Below, one piece after another: positions 53,062 to 61,097 of a stretch of DNA of 64,000 bases (its first letter is position 1; each line of letters begins with the position of its first letter). The notes under the pieces are model-generated. The model saw only the letters and a program-made list of their open reading frames with translations. It was not told the DNA's origin and searched no databases. Source of the DNA: Scandinavium sp036271055 (lineage in GTDB: Bacteria; Pseudomonadota; Gammaproteobacteria; Enterobacterales; Enterobacteriaceae); contig NZ_DATBBJ010000099.1 in assembly GCF_036271055.1 (NCBI RefSeq), forward strand, positions 124,001 through 188,000. The letters are read 5' to 3'. Position numbers and translations under genes: made by a program.

Positions 53062-55614
53062 TCAGAACAGTTCGTGCGTCTCGCCGTTATCAATCAGCGT
53101 CGTACCCACTTCATGCACCGCCTGTTGGGTCGGCTGTGTGCCTTCAATAAAGTACTCTTCACGGCTGTTACCACCGTTTGCCAGTTGTCCGGTGCCTCGG
53201 TCAATATTAACCGTGACAACGCCTGGTGGCGGGGTGAACGGCTGTTCCGGCACGCCTTCCAGCGCAGCTTTCATGAACAGATCCCATGCAGGCTGTGCAC
53301 TTTTAGCACCGCCTTCATAACCGGAAATTTGATCTTTAATCGCGCCGGAAGCACTGGTGCGACCGAGGTCGCGGCGGTGATCGTCAAAACCAATCCATAC
53401 AGATGTGACCACGCCCGGACCGTAGCCTGAGAACCATGCATCTTTCGAGCTGTTAGTGGTCCCGGTTTTACCGCCGATATCATGGCGCTTCAAATCACGG
53501 CCTGCTCGCCAGCCTGTTCCCTGCCAACCCGGTTCACCGAAAATGTTGGTGTTCAGTGCGCTTTTAATCAGGAACGACAGCGGTGTGCTGATAACGTGTG
53601 GGGCATATTCCTGACCGCTGCTGCGGGCCACCAGCGCCTGATTCGCCTGTTCAAGGCTAGGCATCGGCACCGAGGAATTCTGCGGCTCCTGTGAAGTGGC
53701 TACGTTTTCCACGTCCTGATTTTCCAGCACGTTGGATTTCGGCGTGTCGCCATAAATCACCGGAATGTCGCAATCAGCACAGGCAATTTTTGGCTTAGCT
53801 TCGAAAATTACGCCACCCGCATCGTTCTCAATTTTGCTGATGAAGAACGGGTCGATCAGGAAGCCGCCGTTCGCCATCACCGAATAACCACGCGCTACCT
53901 GGAGCGGAGTAAAGGAAGCGGAACCCAGCGCCAGGGATTCGGTACGCACAATGTTGTCCGCCGGGAAGCCAAAGCGCTGCAGATATTCTGCGGCGTAGTC
54001 CACACCCATCGCACGCATCGCGCGGACCATGACCACGTTCTTGGACTGACCGAGGCCCTGACGAAGGCGAATCGGACCCGCATATTGCGGCGGTGAGTTT
54101 TTCGGACTCCAGTCTGAACCCGCGCCCGGATCCCAACGAGAAATCGGCACGTCGTTGAGAATGCTCGCCAGCGTCAGCCCTTTGTCCATCGCCGCAGTGT
54201 AAAGGAATGGCTTGATGTTCGAACCGACCTGACGTAACGCCTGAGTCGCACGGTTGAATTTGCTCTGGTTAAAGTCAAAACCACCCACCAGCGCAATGAT
54301 CGCCCCGTTTTGCGGGTTGATAGAAACCAGCGCGGAGTTCACGTCCGGAACCTGAGATAACCACCAACTTTCATCCACCTGGCGAACCCAAATTTGCTGA
54401 CCCGGCTGGACGACATCAGTGACTTTACGCGGTGTTGGGCCCTGTTGTGTATCGGAGCGATACGAACGTGCCCAGCGCATACCGTCCATGTTCAGTGAGA
54501 TGGATGTGCCATCGGCCATCATCACCGTTGCTTCCTGAGGATTTGCCGCTGTGACCGCTGCTGGTTCCAGTGGCCCATAAGTCGGCAGGCTTTTCAGAGT
54601 ATCGGTGATTTTTTTGCTATCCCACGGGGTTTCACCCGCTTTCCACAGCACGTTGGCCGGACCGCGATAGCCGTGGCGCATGTCGTAATCCATCACGTTA
54701 GTGCGCAAAGCGTTCTGTGCGGCCAACTGATCTTTACGGCTGATGGTGGTGTAAACGCGGTAGCCGTCTTCATAAGCTTTATCGCCGTAACGCGTCACCA
54801 TTTCCTGGCGCACCATTTCGGTCAGATAGGGCGCAGAGAAAGCGATTTCTGGCGCGTGGTAGCTGGCGTCAATCGGCTCATTCACTGCTTCATCGTATTG
54901 ATCCTGAGTGATGTAGTTTTCACTCAACATACGTGACAGCACCACGTTGCGACGGGAGGTAGCCCTGTCCATCGAATACAACGGGTTAAAGGTTGAAGGC
55001 GCTTTCGGAAGCCCTGCAATCACCGCCATTTCGCTTAGTGTTAGCTGATCGACCGATTTACCGAAATAAACCTGAGCCGCAGCACCGACGCCGTACGCGC
55101 GATAACCGAGGTAAATCTTGTTCAGGTACAGCTCAAGAATTTCATCTTTGCTGAGTAACTGCTCAATACGAATCGCCAGAAACGCTTCTTTGATTTTACG
55201 CGTTAGCGTTTTTTCAGGACTAAGGAAGAAGTTACGTGCCAGCTGCTGGGTGATGGTACTCGCACCCTGTGAGGCATGACCGGAGAACAGCGCGACGCTT
55301 GCCGCACGGAAGATCCCCACCGGGTCAATACCGTGATGCTCATAGAAGCGACTGTCTTCTGTGGCAATAAAGGCCTTCGTCATTTCAGGCGGCATCTGGC
55401 TCAAGGTGACCGGAATACGGCGTTTTTCACCGTATTGGGCAATAAGCTCGCCATCCGCGCTGTAGATTTGCATGGGGATCTGCAGGCGCACATCCCTGAG
55501 TGTGGCTACATCGGGTAGCTGTGGCTCAATAAATTTGTAGAGGCCATATATCGAGCCTGCTCCCAGCAGAATGCAACAGACTGCAAGGATGAATAAATAC
55601 TTTACGAACTTCAC
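53062..55614 (-). CDS. mrcA: Penicillin-binding protein 1A (bifunctional peptidoglycan synthase)
   Basis: 850-residue class A PBP. An N-terminal membrane anchor (about 6-28) is followed by the GT51 glycosyltransferase domain with EDSRFYEHHGID, GASTITQQLARNFFLS and the LYLNKIYLG segment. The transpeptidase domain has Ser465 in SNIK, SKN in GLGQSKNVV, and KTGTT. It polymerises and cross-links peptidoglycan in the periplasm, in E. coli with the help of lipoprotein LpoA. It is divergent from hofM with about 118 bases between. Numbering matches E. coli PBP1a. Confidence 0.97.
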   Translation of the reverse strand: MKFVKYLFILAVCCILLGAGSIYGLYKFIEPQLPDVATLRDVRLQIPMQIYSADGELIAQYGEKRRIPVTLSQMPPEMTKAFIATEDSRFYEHHGIDPVGIFRAASVALFSGHASQGASTITQQLARNFFLSPEKTLTRKIKEAFLAIRIEQLLSKDEILELYLNKIYLGYRAYGVGAAAQVYFGKSVDQLTLSEMAVIAGLPKAPSTFNPLYSMDRATSRRNVVLSRMLSENYITQDQYDEAVNEPIDASYHAPEIAFSAPYLTEMVRQEMVTRYGDKAYEDGYRVYTTISRKDQLAAQNALRTNVMDYDMRHGYRGPANVLWKAGETPWDSKKITDTLKSLPTYGPLEPAAVTAANPQEATVMMADGTSISLNMDGMRWARSYRSDTQQGPTPRKVTDVVQPGQQIWVRQVDESWWLSQVPDVNSALVSINPQNGAIIALVGGFDFNQSKFNRATQALRQVGSNIKPFLYTAAMDKGLTLASILNDVPISRWDPGAGSDWSPKNSPPQYAGPIRLRQGLGQSKNVVMVRAMRAMGVDYAAEYLQRFGFPADNIVRTESLALGSASFTPLQVARGYSVMANGGFLIDPFFISKIENDAGGVIFEAKPKIACADCDIPVIYGDTPKSNVLENQDVENVATSQEPQNSSVPMPSLEQANQALVARSSGQEYAPHVISTPLSFLIKSALNTNIFGEPGWQGTGWRAGRDLKRHDIGGKTGTTNSSKDAWFSGYGPGVVTSVWIGFDDHRRDLGRTSASGAIKDQISGYEGGAKSAQPAWDLFMKAALEGVPEQPFTPPPGVVTVNIDRGTGQLANGGNSREEYFIEGTQPTQQAVHEVGTTLIDNGETHELF

Positions 55615-55732
55615 CGGAGATTTCCCATTTAGTGGTAATTGGGCAGTTTATAAACAAACGCGCGGTAGTATAAAGGCAACCCAGAAGCATTGATATAGCT
55701 CGAATGGGTTGAAGGATAAGGAGATCGTAAGA

Positions 55733-56455
55733 ATGGCTTACAGTCAATGGCATGCAGGATTGCACATACAGCAGGATAGCATCGTCTGTGTTGCGCTACA
55801 AAAAACACGCTTTGGGCGAGCGTTACGTCGTTGGTGGCAACTGCCGATACCGGGCGATGCCAGCGAAGAAAATTTGATTGCTGCTTTACGTCGTATTCAG
55901 CGCGAAATGCCGCGCTTTCACCGGCTTTCGGCCGCATTGCCCGCCTCCGATACAGTGCAAAAACAGTTGCCGCCGCCACGGATGGCGCTGCGCGAAAGCG
56001 AACAGGCACAATGGATTGCCAGCACGGTTGCGAAACAACTGGAAATGCCCGCCGATACGCTGACGTTTGATTATCAAAACCCTGACACGAATATTTACAG
56101 TGTGACCGCCGCCAGAAAGCGCGATGTCGATTTGCTCCAGCAGCGTCTTCATGCTGCAGGGCTGAACGTCTACGCCATCACTCCAGACGCCAGCGCGCTG
56201 CAAAATTTTCTCCCCTGGCTTGCAAAAGAAGACCGCGGGATCTGTTGGCACGACCGAAATCATTGGCTGTGGGCGACGCGTGAGACCTGGGGCAGCAGCG
56301 CTGAACCACCCGAGGGATTGCTGGCGTGCACAACGCATCACGGCGGCGGCGAGCGTTTTAACCCCTGGTTTCCACTGAGTCAGCTTCAGCCACCCTTGCC
56401 TGAAAAGGGTGATGCTTTTGCCATTGCGCTGGCCCTTGCATTGGGAGTGGACTGA
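55733..56455 (+). CDS. hofM: PilM-like DNA utilisation protein HofM
   Basis: 240-residue protein with the position and character of HofM/PilM, an actin-like cytoplasmic component of type IV pilus or DNA-uptake machines. Sequence conservation is low in this gene set; recognition rests on order, size and segments such as LRRIQREMPRFHRLSAALP and YSVTAARKRDVDLLQQRL. The start at 55733 (MAYSQWHAGLHIQQ) follows AAGGAG at a long spacing. hofN starts two bases after its stop. In E. coli the hofMNOPQ genes are needed to use DNA as a nutrient. Confidence 0.82.
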   Translation: MAYSQWHAGLHIQQDSIVCVALQKTRFGRALRRWWQLPIPGDASEENLIAALRRIQREMPRFHRLSAALPASDTVQKQLPPPRMALRESEQAQWIASTVAKQLEMPADTLTFDYQNPDTNIYSVTAARKRDVDLLQQRLHAAGLNVYAITPDASALQNFLPWLAKEDRGICWHDRNHWLWATRETWGSSAEPPEGLLACTTHHGGGERFNPWFPLSQLQPPLPEKGDAFAIALALALGVD

Positions 56456-56456
56456 G

Positions 56457-56996
56457 ATGACACGCCCCGTGAATTTACTGTGCTGGCGGGAAATGCGTCG
56501 GAGGGACTGTTTACGCTTCTGGGGTTTGCTGTTTGTTGGCTCCTGGCTGATAGCGCTGGCGTTGATTATCGCCGCCCGCGCAGGGCAGGTGCATCAACGT
56601 GCATGGCAGGCGTTGCGCCACGAGAGTAACCAGACACTGCTCCAGACACTTATTCAGCGCGAACGCCTGCTCACTGCGCAACAGCAGAGCCGCGAAGCCT
56701 TACAGGTACATGAGCGACGCCGGGAATTTACCCGCCGCTGGCAATCAACACTCCTCATGCTGGCAGAGAAGATGCCCGAACAAGCATGGCTGACGGCAAT
56801 GCAATGGCAGGGGAATGCTTTGAGTTTCACCGGTCTGGCGAATCGCTTTTCCGCACTGTCACAAATAGACAGTATGGTGCGAAACCTGACGGGCTTTCGC
56901 TCAATAACGCCGGGTGCAACAAGGCGAGACGAGCAAGGACGTTGGCAATTCAGCTATCAGCTGCAAGTGGAGGTCAACGATGTTGATGTTCGCTGA
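56457..56996 (+). CDS. hofN: PilN-like DNA utilisation protein HofN
   Basis: 179-residue bitopic inner-membrane protein with a short cytoplasmic N terminus (VNLLCWREMRRRDCLRFW, the PilN-like NLLPWR motif in degenerate form), one transmembrane segment at about 20-40, then a coiled-coil-prone and periplasmic domain. PilN and PilO form the inner-membrane alignment platform. The start at 56457 was chosen because it sits just after the hofM stop and matches the family. It overlaps hofO by 17 bases. Confidence 0.82.
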   Translation: MTRPVNLLCWREMRRRDCLRFWGLLFVGSWLIALALIIAARAGQVHQRAWQALRHESNQTLLQTLIQRERLLTAQQQSREALQVHERRREFTRRWQSTLLMLAEKMPEQAWLTAMQWQGNALSFTGLANRFSALSQIDSMVRNLTGFRSITPGATRRDEQGRWQFSYQLQVEVNDVDVR

Positions 56997-57411
56997 ACGC
57001 TGGTGTGATTTGGCTCCGCGTGTTCGTGTGGGCAGTTGGTTATTCACGCTGGTGCTGTTGGTGGCGGTCGGCGGTTTTTCGGGGTGTTCACCGCTAAAGC
57101 CTATGCCTCCTGTCCCGTTAAGTGCGCAGTGGCAAAAAATGATGCCCTTGCGAGCGGTTGGTTCTGCGATTTCTGGCTCGTCGGCAAAACCTTTTTCTGC
57201 GCTCGATTTTGAGAGTGACGGTCGTCATCTGGTGAGTTGGCAGCCCGTGGGCGCAGGGGGAGAGCTGGCGCTGGAGGCCGATTGGCACACGATTCCGCCG
57301 CTGTTTGCGCTTCTGGCTGAAACCGGCCGGGCGGTGCGGGGATTTAATCTTCAGCCCGAAAAGCAAGGTCTGCGCCTGACGCTGCAACTGGAGGCGATCG
57401 CGGATGAGTAA
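56980..57411 (+). CDS. hofO: PilO-like DNA utilisation protein HofO
   Basis: 143-residue protein with one N-terminal membrane segment (about 20-36) and a small periplasmic domain, as expected of HofO/PilO. ATG at 56980 is preferred over one two codons later because GGAGG lies six bases before it. A Cys follows the membrane segment in VGGFSGCSPL, which looks a little like a lipobox although the -3 residue is Phe rather than Leu. It overlaps hofN at its start and hofP at its end, so hofN-O-P-Q are tightly packed. Low sequence conservation limits certainty. Confidence 0.78.
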   Translation: MLMFAERWCDLAPRVRVGSWLFTLVLLVAVGGFSGCSPLKPMPPVPLSAQWQKMMPLRAVGSAISGSSAKPFSALDFESDGRHLVSWQPVGAGGELALEADWHTIPPLFALLAETGRAVRGFNLQPEKQGLRLTLQLEAIADE

Positions 57412-57808
57412 CAGGCTCGCGCTCGCGGTAATCCTGCTTTCGCTGCCCTGGCTCGTTGGTCTGCGGGATCCGTTTTTGCCGCCGGTAGACCGCTGTGCTG
57501 CTTCGCAGATTACGATCTGGCATTACCGTGGCATGGTAAGCAGCGGGCAACTGCGGGTCGGGATGGTTGTGGATGCTGGCGGTAAATGGCAACGCCTGGC
57601 TCAAGGGCAACGGCTCGAAAATGGCTGGCAGGTCACTGGCGTTGAGCCAGAACACATGGATATGGCCGCTGGCGTTGACTGCGAACCGTCGCAGTGGCGC
57701 TGGCTGAAAGAAGGAACGAAAAATGATTCGAAGAGCGCTTCTGGTGTTACTGCTGATGGTTCCCATGACCTGGGGAAAAGACAAAAAAGTAACGCTAACG
57801 GTAGATGA
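57404..57808 (+). CDS. hofP: PilP-like DNA utilisation protein HofP
   Basis: 134-residue exported protein with a signal-like N terminus (LALAVILLSLPWLVGL) and a PilP-like core containing RDPFLPPVDRC, ITIWHYRGMVSSG and GKWQRLAQGQRLENGWQVTGVEPEH. PilP links the inner-membrane platform to the secretin. Its 3' end overlaps the start of hofQ by 86 bases in another frame, a long overlap, also seen in how this operon is packed elsewhere. The last 30 residues are polar and probably not conserved. Confidence 0.8.
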   Translation: MSNRLALAVILLSLPWLVGLRDPFLPPVDRCAASQITIWHYRGMVSSGQLRVGMVVDAGGKWQRLAQGQRLENGWQVTGVEPEHMDMAAGVDCEPSQWRWLKEGTKNDSKSASGVTADGSHDLGKRQKSNANGR

Positions 57809-58958
57809 CGTGCCTGTCGCTCAGGTGTTGCAGGCTATCGCGGCGCTGAATGAAAGTAACCTCGTTGTCGCCCCCGACGTCAGTGGGCAAATTTCACTCC
57901 AGCTTAAAAATGTGCCCTGGAAGCAAGCGCTGCAAACCGTAGTGAGCAGCGCAGGGTTAGTGCTGGAGCCTCAGGGCGGCGTCCTGTTTGTGCACACTCG
58001 CGCGTGGCTTGCAGAAAAACAGGCACAAGGCGAGGCTGAGCAGCAGAAGCGTCTGTTGACGCTGCCGCTGCAAGGGCAAAGCGTTCCTCTTCATTATGCT
58101 GATGCAACAGAGCTGGCGAAAGCGGGGGAAAAACTGCTGAGCACAAGAGGTGCTTTGACGGTGGATAAAAGAACCAACCGTCTGTTAGTTCGGGACGATG
58201 AACAGCATCTTGCTGAGCTGCTCGCCTGGGTCACAGAAATGGATTTGCCAATTGGGCAGGTCGAATTGACGGCGCATATCGTCACCATTAATGAAAAGAG
58301 TCTGCGTGAGTTGGGCGTCAAATGGAGTCTGGCGGATTCCGAAGGCAGTGTGGGCGTGGGTCAGATAACCACATTAGGCAGCGACCTTTCGGTTGCCAAC
58401 GCCACCACGCATGCCGGTTTCAACATTGGCAAAATCAGCGGACGGCTGCTGGAACTGGAGCTTTCTGCGCTGGAACAGAAGCAGCAACTTGAAATTATCG
58501 CCAGTCCGCATCTGCTCACCTCACATTTGCAACCAGCGAGTATCAAGCAAGGCACCGAAATCCCGTATCAGGTATCCAGTGGTGAGAGTGGCGCGACATC
58601 TGTCGAATTCAAAGAAGCCGTTTTGGGCATGGAAGTCACGCCGACGGTACTGCAAAAGAATCGTGTACGTCTCAAACTGAAGATAACAGAAGACATGCCG
58701 GGGCAAGTTTTACAGCAGGCCGATGGCGAAGTCCTGGCGATAGATAAACAGGAAATCGAGACGCAGGTTGAGGTAAAAAGTGGTGAAACGTTGGCATTGG
58801 GTGGCATCTTCTCACAAAAAAATAAGTCTGCCCGGGACAGCATTCCGATGCTCGGTGATATCCCCTGGCTGGGCCAACTCTTCCGCCATGATGGAAAAGA
58901 TAGTGAGCGACGTGAACTGGTTGTGTTCATCACACCGCGTATTATTTCTGTGCAATAA
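57723..58958 (+). CDS. hofQ: Secretin-family outer membrane DNA utilisation protein HofQ
   Basis: 411-residue secretin (PilQ/ComE type). A signal peptide (about 1-18) is followed by a short N-terminal domain typical of secretins (VTLTVDDVPVAQVLQAIAALNESN), an N1-type domain, and the C-terminal secretin core with VELTAHIVTINEKSLRELGVKW, QQLEIIASPHLLTS and VKSGETLALGGI. It lacks the long N-terminal AMIN repeats of full PilQ. It would form the outer-membrane channel for DNA uptake. It ends the hof operon; aroK follows after 269 bases. Confidence 0.9.
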   Translation: MIRRALLVLLLMVPMTWGKDKKVTLTVDDVPVAQVLQAIAALNESNLVVAPDVSGQISLQLKNVPWKQALQTVVSSAGLVLEPQGGVLFVHTRAWLAEKQAQGEAEQQKRLLTLPLQGQSVPLHYADATELAKAGEKLLSTRGALTVDKRTNRLLVRDDEQHLAELLAWVTEMDLPIGQVELTAHIVTINEKSLRELGVKWSLADSEGSVGVGQITTLGSDLSVANATTHAGFNIGKISGRLLELELSALEQKQQLEIIASPHLLTSHLQPASIKQGTEIPYQVSSGESGATSVEFKEAVLGMEVTPTVLQKNRVRLKLKITEDMPGQVLQQADGEVLAIDKQEIETQVEVKSGETLALGGIFSQKNKSARDSIPMLGDIPWLGQLFRHDGKDSERRELVVFITPRIISVQ

Positions 58959-59140
58959 GGGTTTTGCAGAGGGCCTTTTTCTTGCTGAACACGGTTCAGG
59001 TGTTTGACGTGAGGACGGATTTAGCATACAAGGAGTACCGATTTGAGAGTCGGTGCCTTACAAAATCCGGTAATGATTAGAGTTGCCAAACCTGCCGGAG
59101 TATTGAGATAATTTTCGGTCTGACTCTCGCACTATCGCAT

Positions 59141-59200
59141 ATGAGGTTTCAGTTCATGCCTGACGTCGCCGTGTGGTTCGCGTCGCGGGTTTATTATTAA
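59141..59200 (+). CDS. Possible aromatic-residue-rich leader peptide before aroK
   Basis: A 19-codon frame encodes MRFQFMPDVAVWFASRVYY, with three Phe, one Trp and two Tyr, ending 27 bases before the aroK start. The first ATG lacks a good ribosome binding site. An internal ATG at 59156 has TGAGG nine bases upstream and would give a 14-residue peptide ending in the same aromatic residues. There is no terminator hairpin between it and aroK, so classical attenuation is not evident. It may be chance; it is listed because of composition and position. Confidence 0.3.
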   Translation: MRFQFMPDVAVWFASRVYY

Positions 59201-59227
59201 CGAAATAGTCTTAGTAGTACCGAAAAA

Positions 59228-59749
59228 ATGGCAGAGAAACGCAATATCTTTCTGGTTGGGCCTATGGGTGCCGGCAAAAGCACTATTGGGCGCCAGTTAG
59301 CTCAACAACTCAATATGGAATTCTACGATTCCGATCAAGAGATTGAGAAACGCACCGGCGCCGATGTGGGCTGGGTCTTCGATGTTGAAGGCGAAGACGG
59401 TTTCCGTGACCGCGAAGAGAAAATCATCAACGAGTTGACGGAAAAGCAGGGTATTGTGCTGGCTACTGGCGGCGGCTCTGTGAAATCCCGTGAAACGCGT
59501 AATCGTCTCTCCGCGCGCGGTGTCGTGGTGTATCTGGAAACGACGATCGAAAAACAGCTGGCTCGTACGCAACGTGATAAAAAACGTCCGCTGCTACAGG
59601 TTGAAACGCCTCCGCGTGAAGTCCTGGAAGCGCTGGCTGGCGAACGCAATCCTTTGTACGAAGAAATTGCCGATGTCACTATCCGCACTGACGATCAGAG
59701 CGCGAAAGTGGTGGCAAACCAGATTATTAATATGCTGGAAAGTAACTGA
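59228..59749 (+). CDS. aroK: Shikimate kinase I
   Basis: Phosphorylates shikimate with ATP in the common aromatic pathway. The 173-residue protein has the P-loop GPMGAGKST (11-19), the DSD shikimate-binding acids in FYDSDQEIEKRTG, GFRDREEKII, and GGGSVKSRETR. It lies upstream of aroB, the usual enterobacterial pairing, with damX, dam and rpe following. No strong ribosome binding site is visible before the ATG (GTACCGAAAAA). Confidence 0.97.
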   Translation: MAEKRNIFLVGPMGAGKSTIGRQLAQQLNMEFYDSDQEIEKRTGADVGWVFDVEGEDGFRDREEKIINELTEKQGIVLATGGGSVKSRETRNRLSARGVVVYLETTIEKQLARTQRDKKRPLLQVETPPREVLEALAGERNPLYEEIADVTIRTDDQSAKVVANQIINMLESN

Positions 59750-59809
59750 TTCTGGTCAACGCTATACGGAATCGTTCAAGCTGCATCCAGGCGGCAACGG
59801 CGTGAACTC

Positions 59810-59829
59810 TTGCTGACATTTGTCAGCAA
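59810..59829. other. Perfect hairpin between aroK and aroB
   Basis: TTGCTGACA-TT-TGTCAGCAA is an uninterrupted 9-base inverted repeat in the 171-base gap. No T run follows, so it is not a standard terminator. It could be an mRNA processing or stability element. Confidence 0.5.
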
Positions 59830-59920
59830 CCGGGGCGCAAAAACTGCCGACCAGCAAGCAGCCTGAAGGATTGCGTGTGCATCGCCAGTGCATGCAAGTA
59901 ACCAAGGTGGACGTCGCGTT

Positions 59921-61009
59921 ATGGAGAGGCTCACAGTAACTCTCGGGGAACGTAGTTACCCGATTACCATCGCGGCTGGTTTGTTTAACGATCCAGCTTC
60001 TTTCCTGCCACTGAAGTCGGGCGATCAGGCAATGCTGGTCACCAACGAAACGCTGGCACCTGTCTATCTGGACAAGGTGCGTTCAGTGCTGGAACAGGCG
60101 GGCGTGAAAGTGGACAGCGTGATCATTCCAGACGGCGAGCAGTACAAAACGCTCGCAGTAATGGACACGGTCTTCACGGCGTTACTGCAAAAACCTCACG
60201 GTCGTGATACCACGCTGGTCGCTCTCGGCGGCGGAGTGGTAGGCGATCTCACCGGATTTGCGGCCGCAAGCTACCAGCGCGGCGTGCGTTTCATTCAGGT
60301 GCCAACCACGCTGTTGTCGCAGGTCGATTCTTCTGTCGGCGGCAAAACGGCGGTTAACCATCCTCTCGGTAAAAACATGATCGGTGCCTTCTGGCAACCG
60401 GTGAATGTCGTTATCGATCTTGATTGCCTGAGAACTCTCCCTGCGCGTGAACTTTCTTCCGGTCTTGCTGAAGTTATTAAGTACGGCATTATTCTGGATG
60501 CAGAATTCTTCTCCTGGCTCGAAAACAATATTGAAGCGCTGATGGCCCTCGATGAAACGGCGATGGCGTATTGCATTCGTCGTTGTTGTGAGCTGAAAGC
60601 CGAAGTTGTTGCCGCAGACGAGCGCGAAACAGGCTTACGTGCTTTACTGAATCTGGGGCACACCTTTGGTCATGCTATCGAAGCCGAAATGGGTTACGGT
60701 AACTGGCTTCACGGTGAAGCCGTTGCGGCTGGAATGGTGATGGCCGCACATACTTCGGAGCGCCTCGGTCAGTTCGAAGCAAAAGATACACAGCGGATTA
60801 TTGCTTTGCTTGAACGGGCAAAGCTGCCGGTATCCGGCCCGCGCGAAATGTCTCCTGACGCGTACTTGCCGCACATGATGCGGGATAAAAAGGTACTCGC
60901 GGGTGACATGCGTTTAGTTTTGCCGCTTTCGATTGGCAAAAGTGAAGTGCGTGGTGGTGTTGCGCACGATGTAGTTCTTGGCGCTATTGCTGATTGTCAG
61001 CAGGCGTAA
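59921..61009 (+). CDS. aroB: 3-dehydroquinate synthase
   Basis: Converts 3-deoxy-arabino-heptulosonate 7-phosphate to 3-dehydroquinate using NAD and a divalent metal, the second step of the shikimate pathway. The 362-residue protein has the NAD-binding GGGVVGDLTGFAAASYQRG, KTAVNHPLGKNMIGAF, the metal-binding Glu in LAEVIKYG and His residues in NLGHTFGHAIE and WLHGEAVAAGM. The start at 59921 (MERLTVTLGER) fits the family; the longer frame from 59888 was not used. Confidence 0.97.
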   Translation: MERLTVTLGERSYPITIAAGLFNDPASFLPLKSGDQAMLVTNETLAPVYLDKVRSVLEQAGVKVDSVIIPDGEQYKTLAVMDTVFTALLQKPHGRDTTLVALGGGVVGDLTGFAAASYQRGVRFIQVPTTLLSQVDSSVGGKTAVNHPLGKNMIGAFWQPVNVVIDLDCLRTLPARELSSGLAEVIKYGIILDAEFFSWLENNIEALMALDETAMAYCIRRCCELKAEVVAADERETGLRALLNLGHTFGHAIEAEMGYGNWLHGEAVAAGMVMAAHTSERLGQFEAKDTQRIIALLERAKLPVSGPREMSPDAYLPHMMRDKKVLAGDMRLVLPLSIGKSEVRGGVAHDVVLGAIADCQQA

Positions 61010-61097
61010 CTAATAAGAAAGTCATGCCGCCGTTGCGGCGTTTAACTTCAGGTGATGTGCAAGAGTCGTAGGCATAAGCCTTTTAGTGGGGTGTTAA

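Noticed and set aside
59892..59939. 15-codon frame MQVTKVDVALWRGSQ overlapping the aroB start
   Set aside because: Short, without ribosome binding site, and part of it is simply the aroB start region in another frame.
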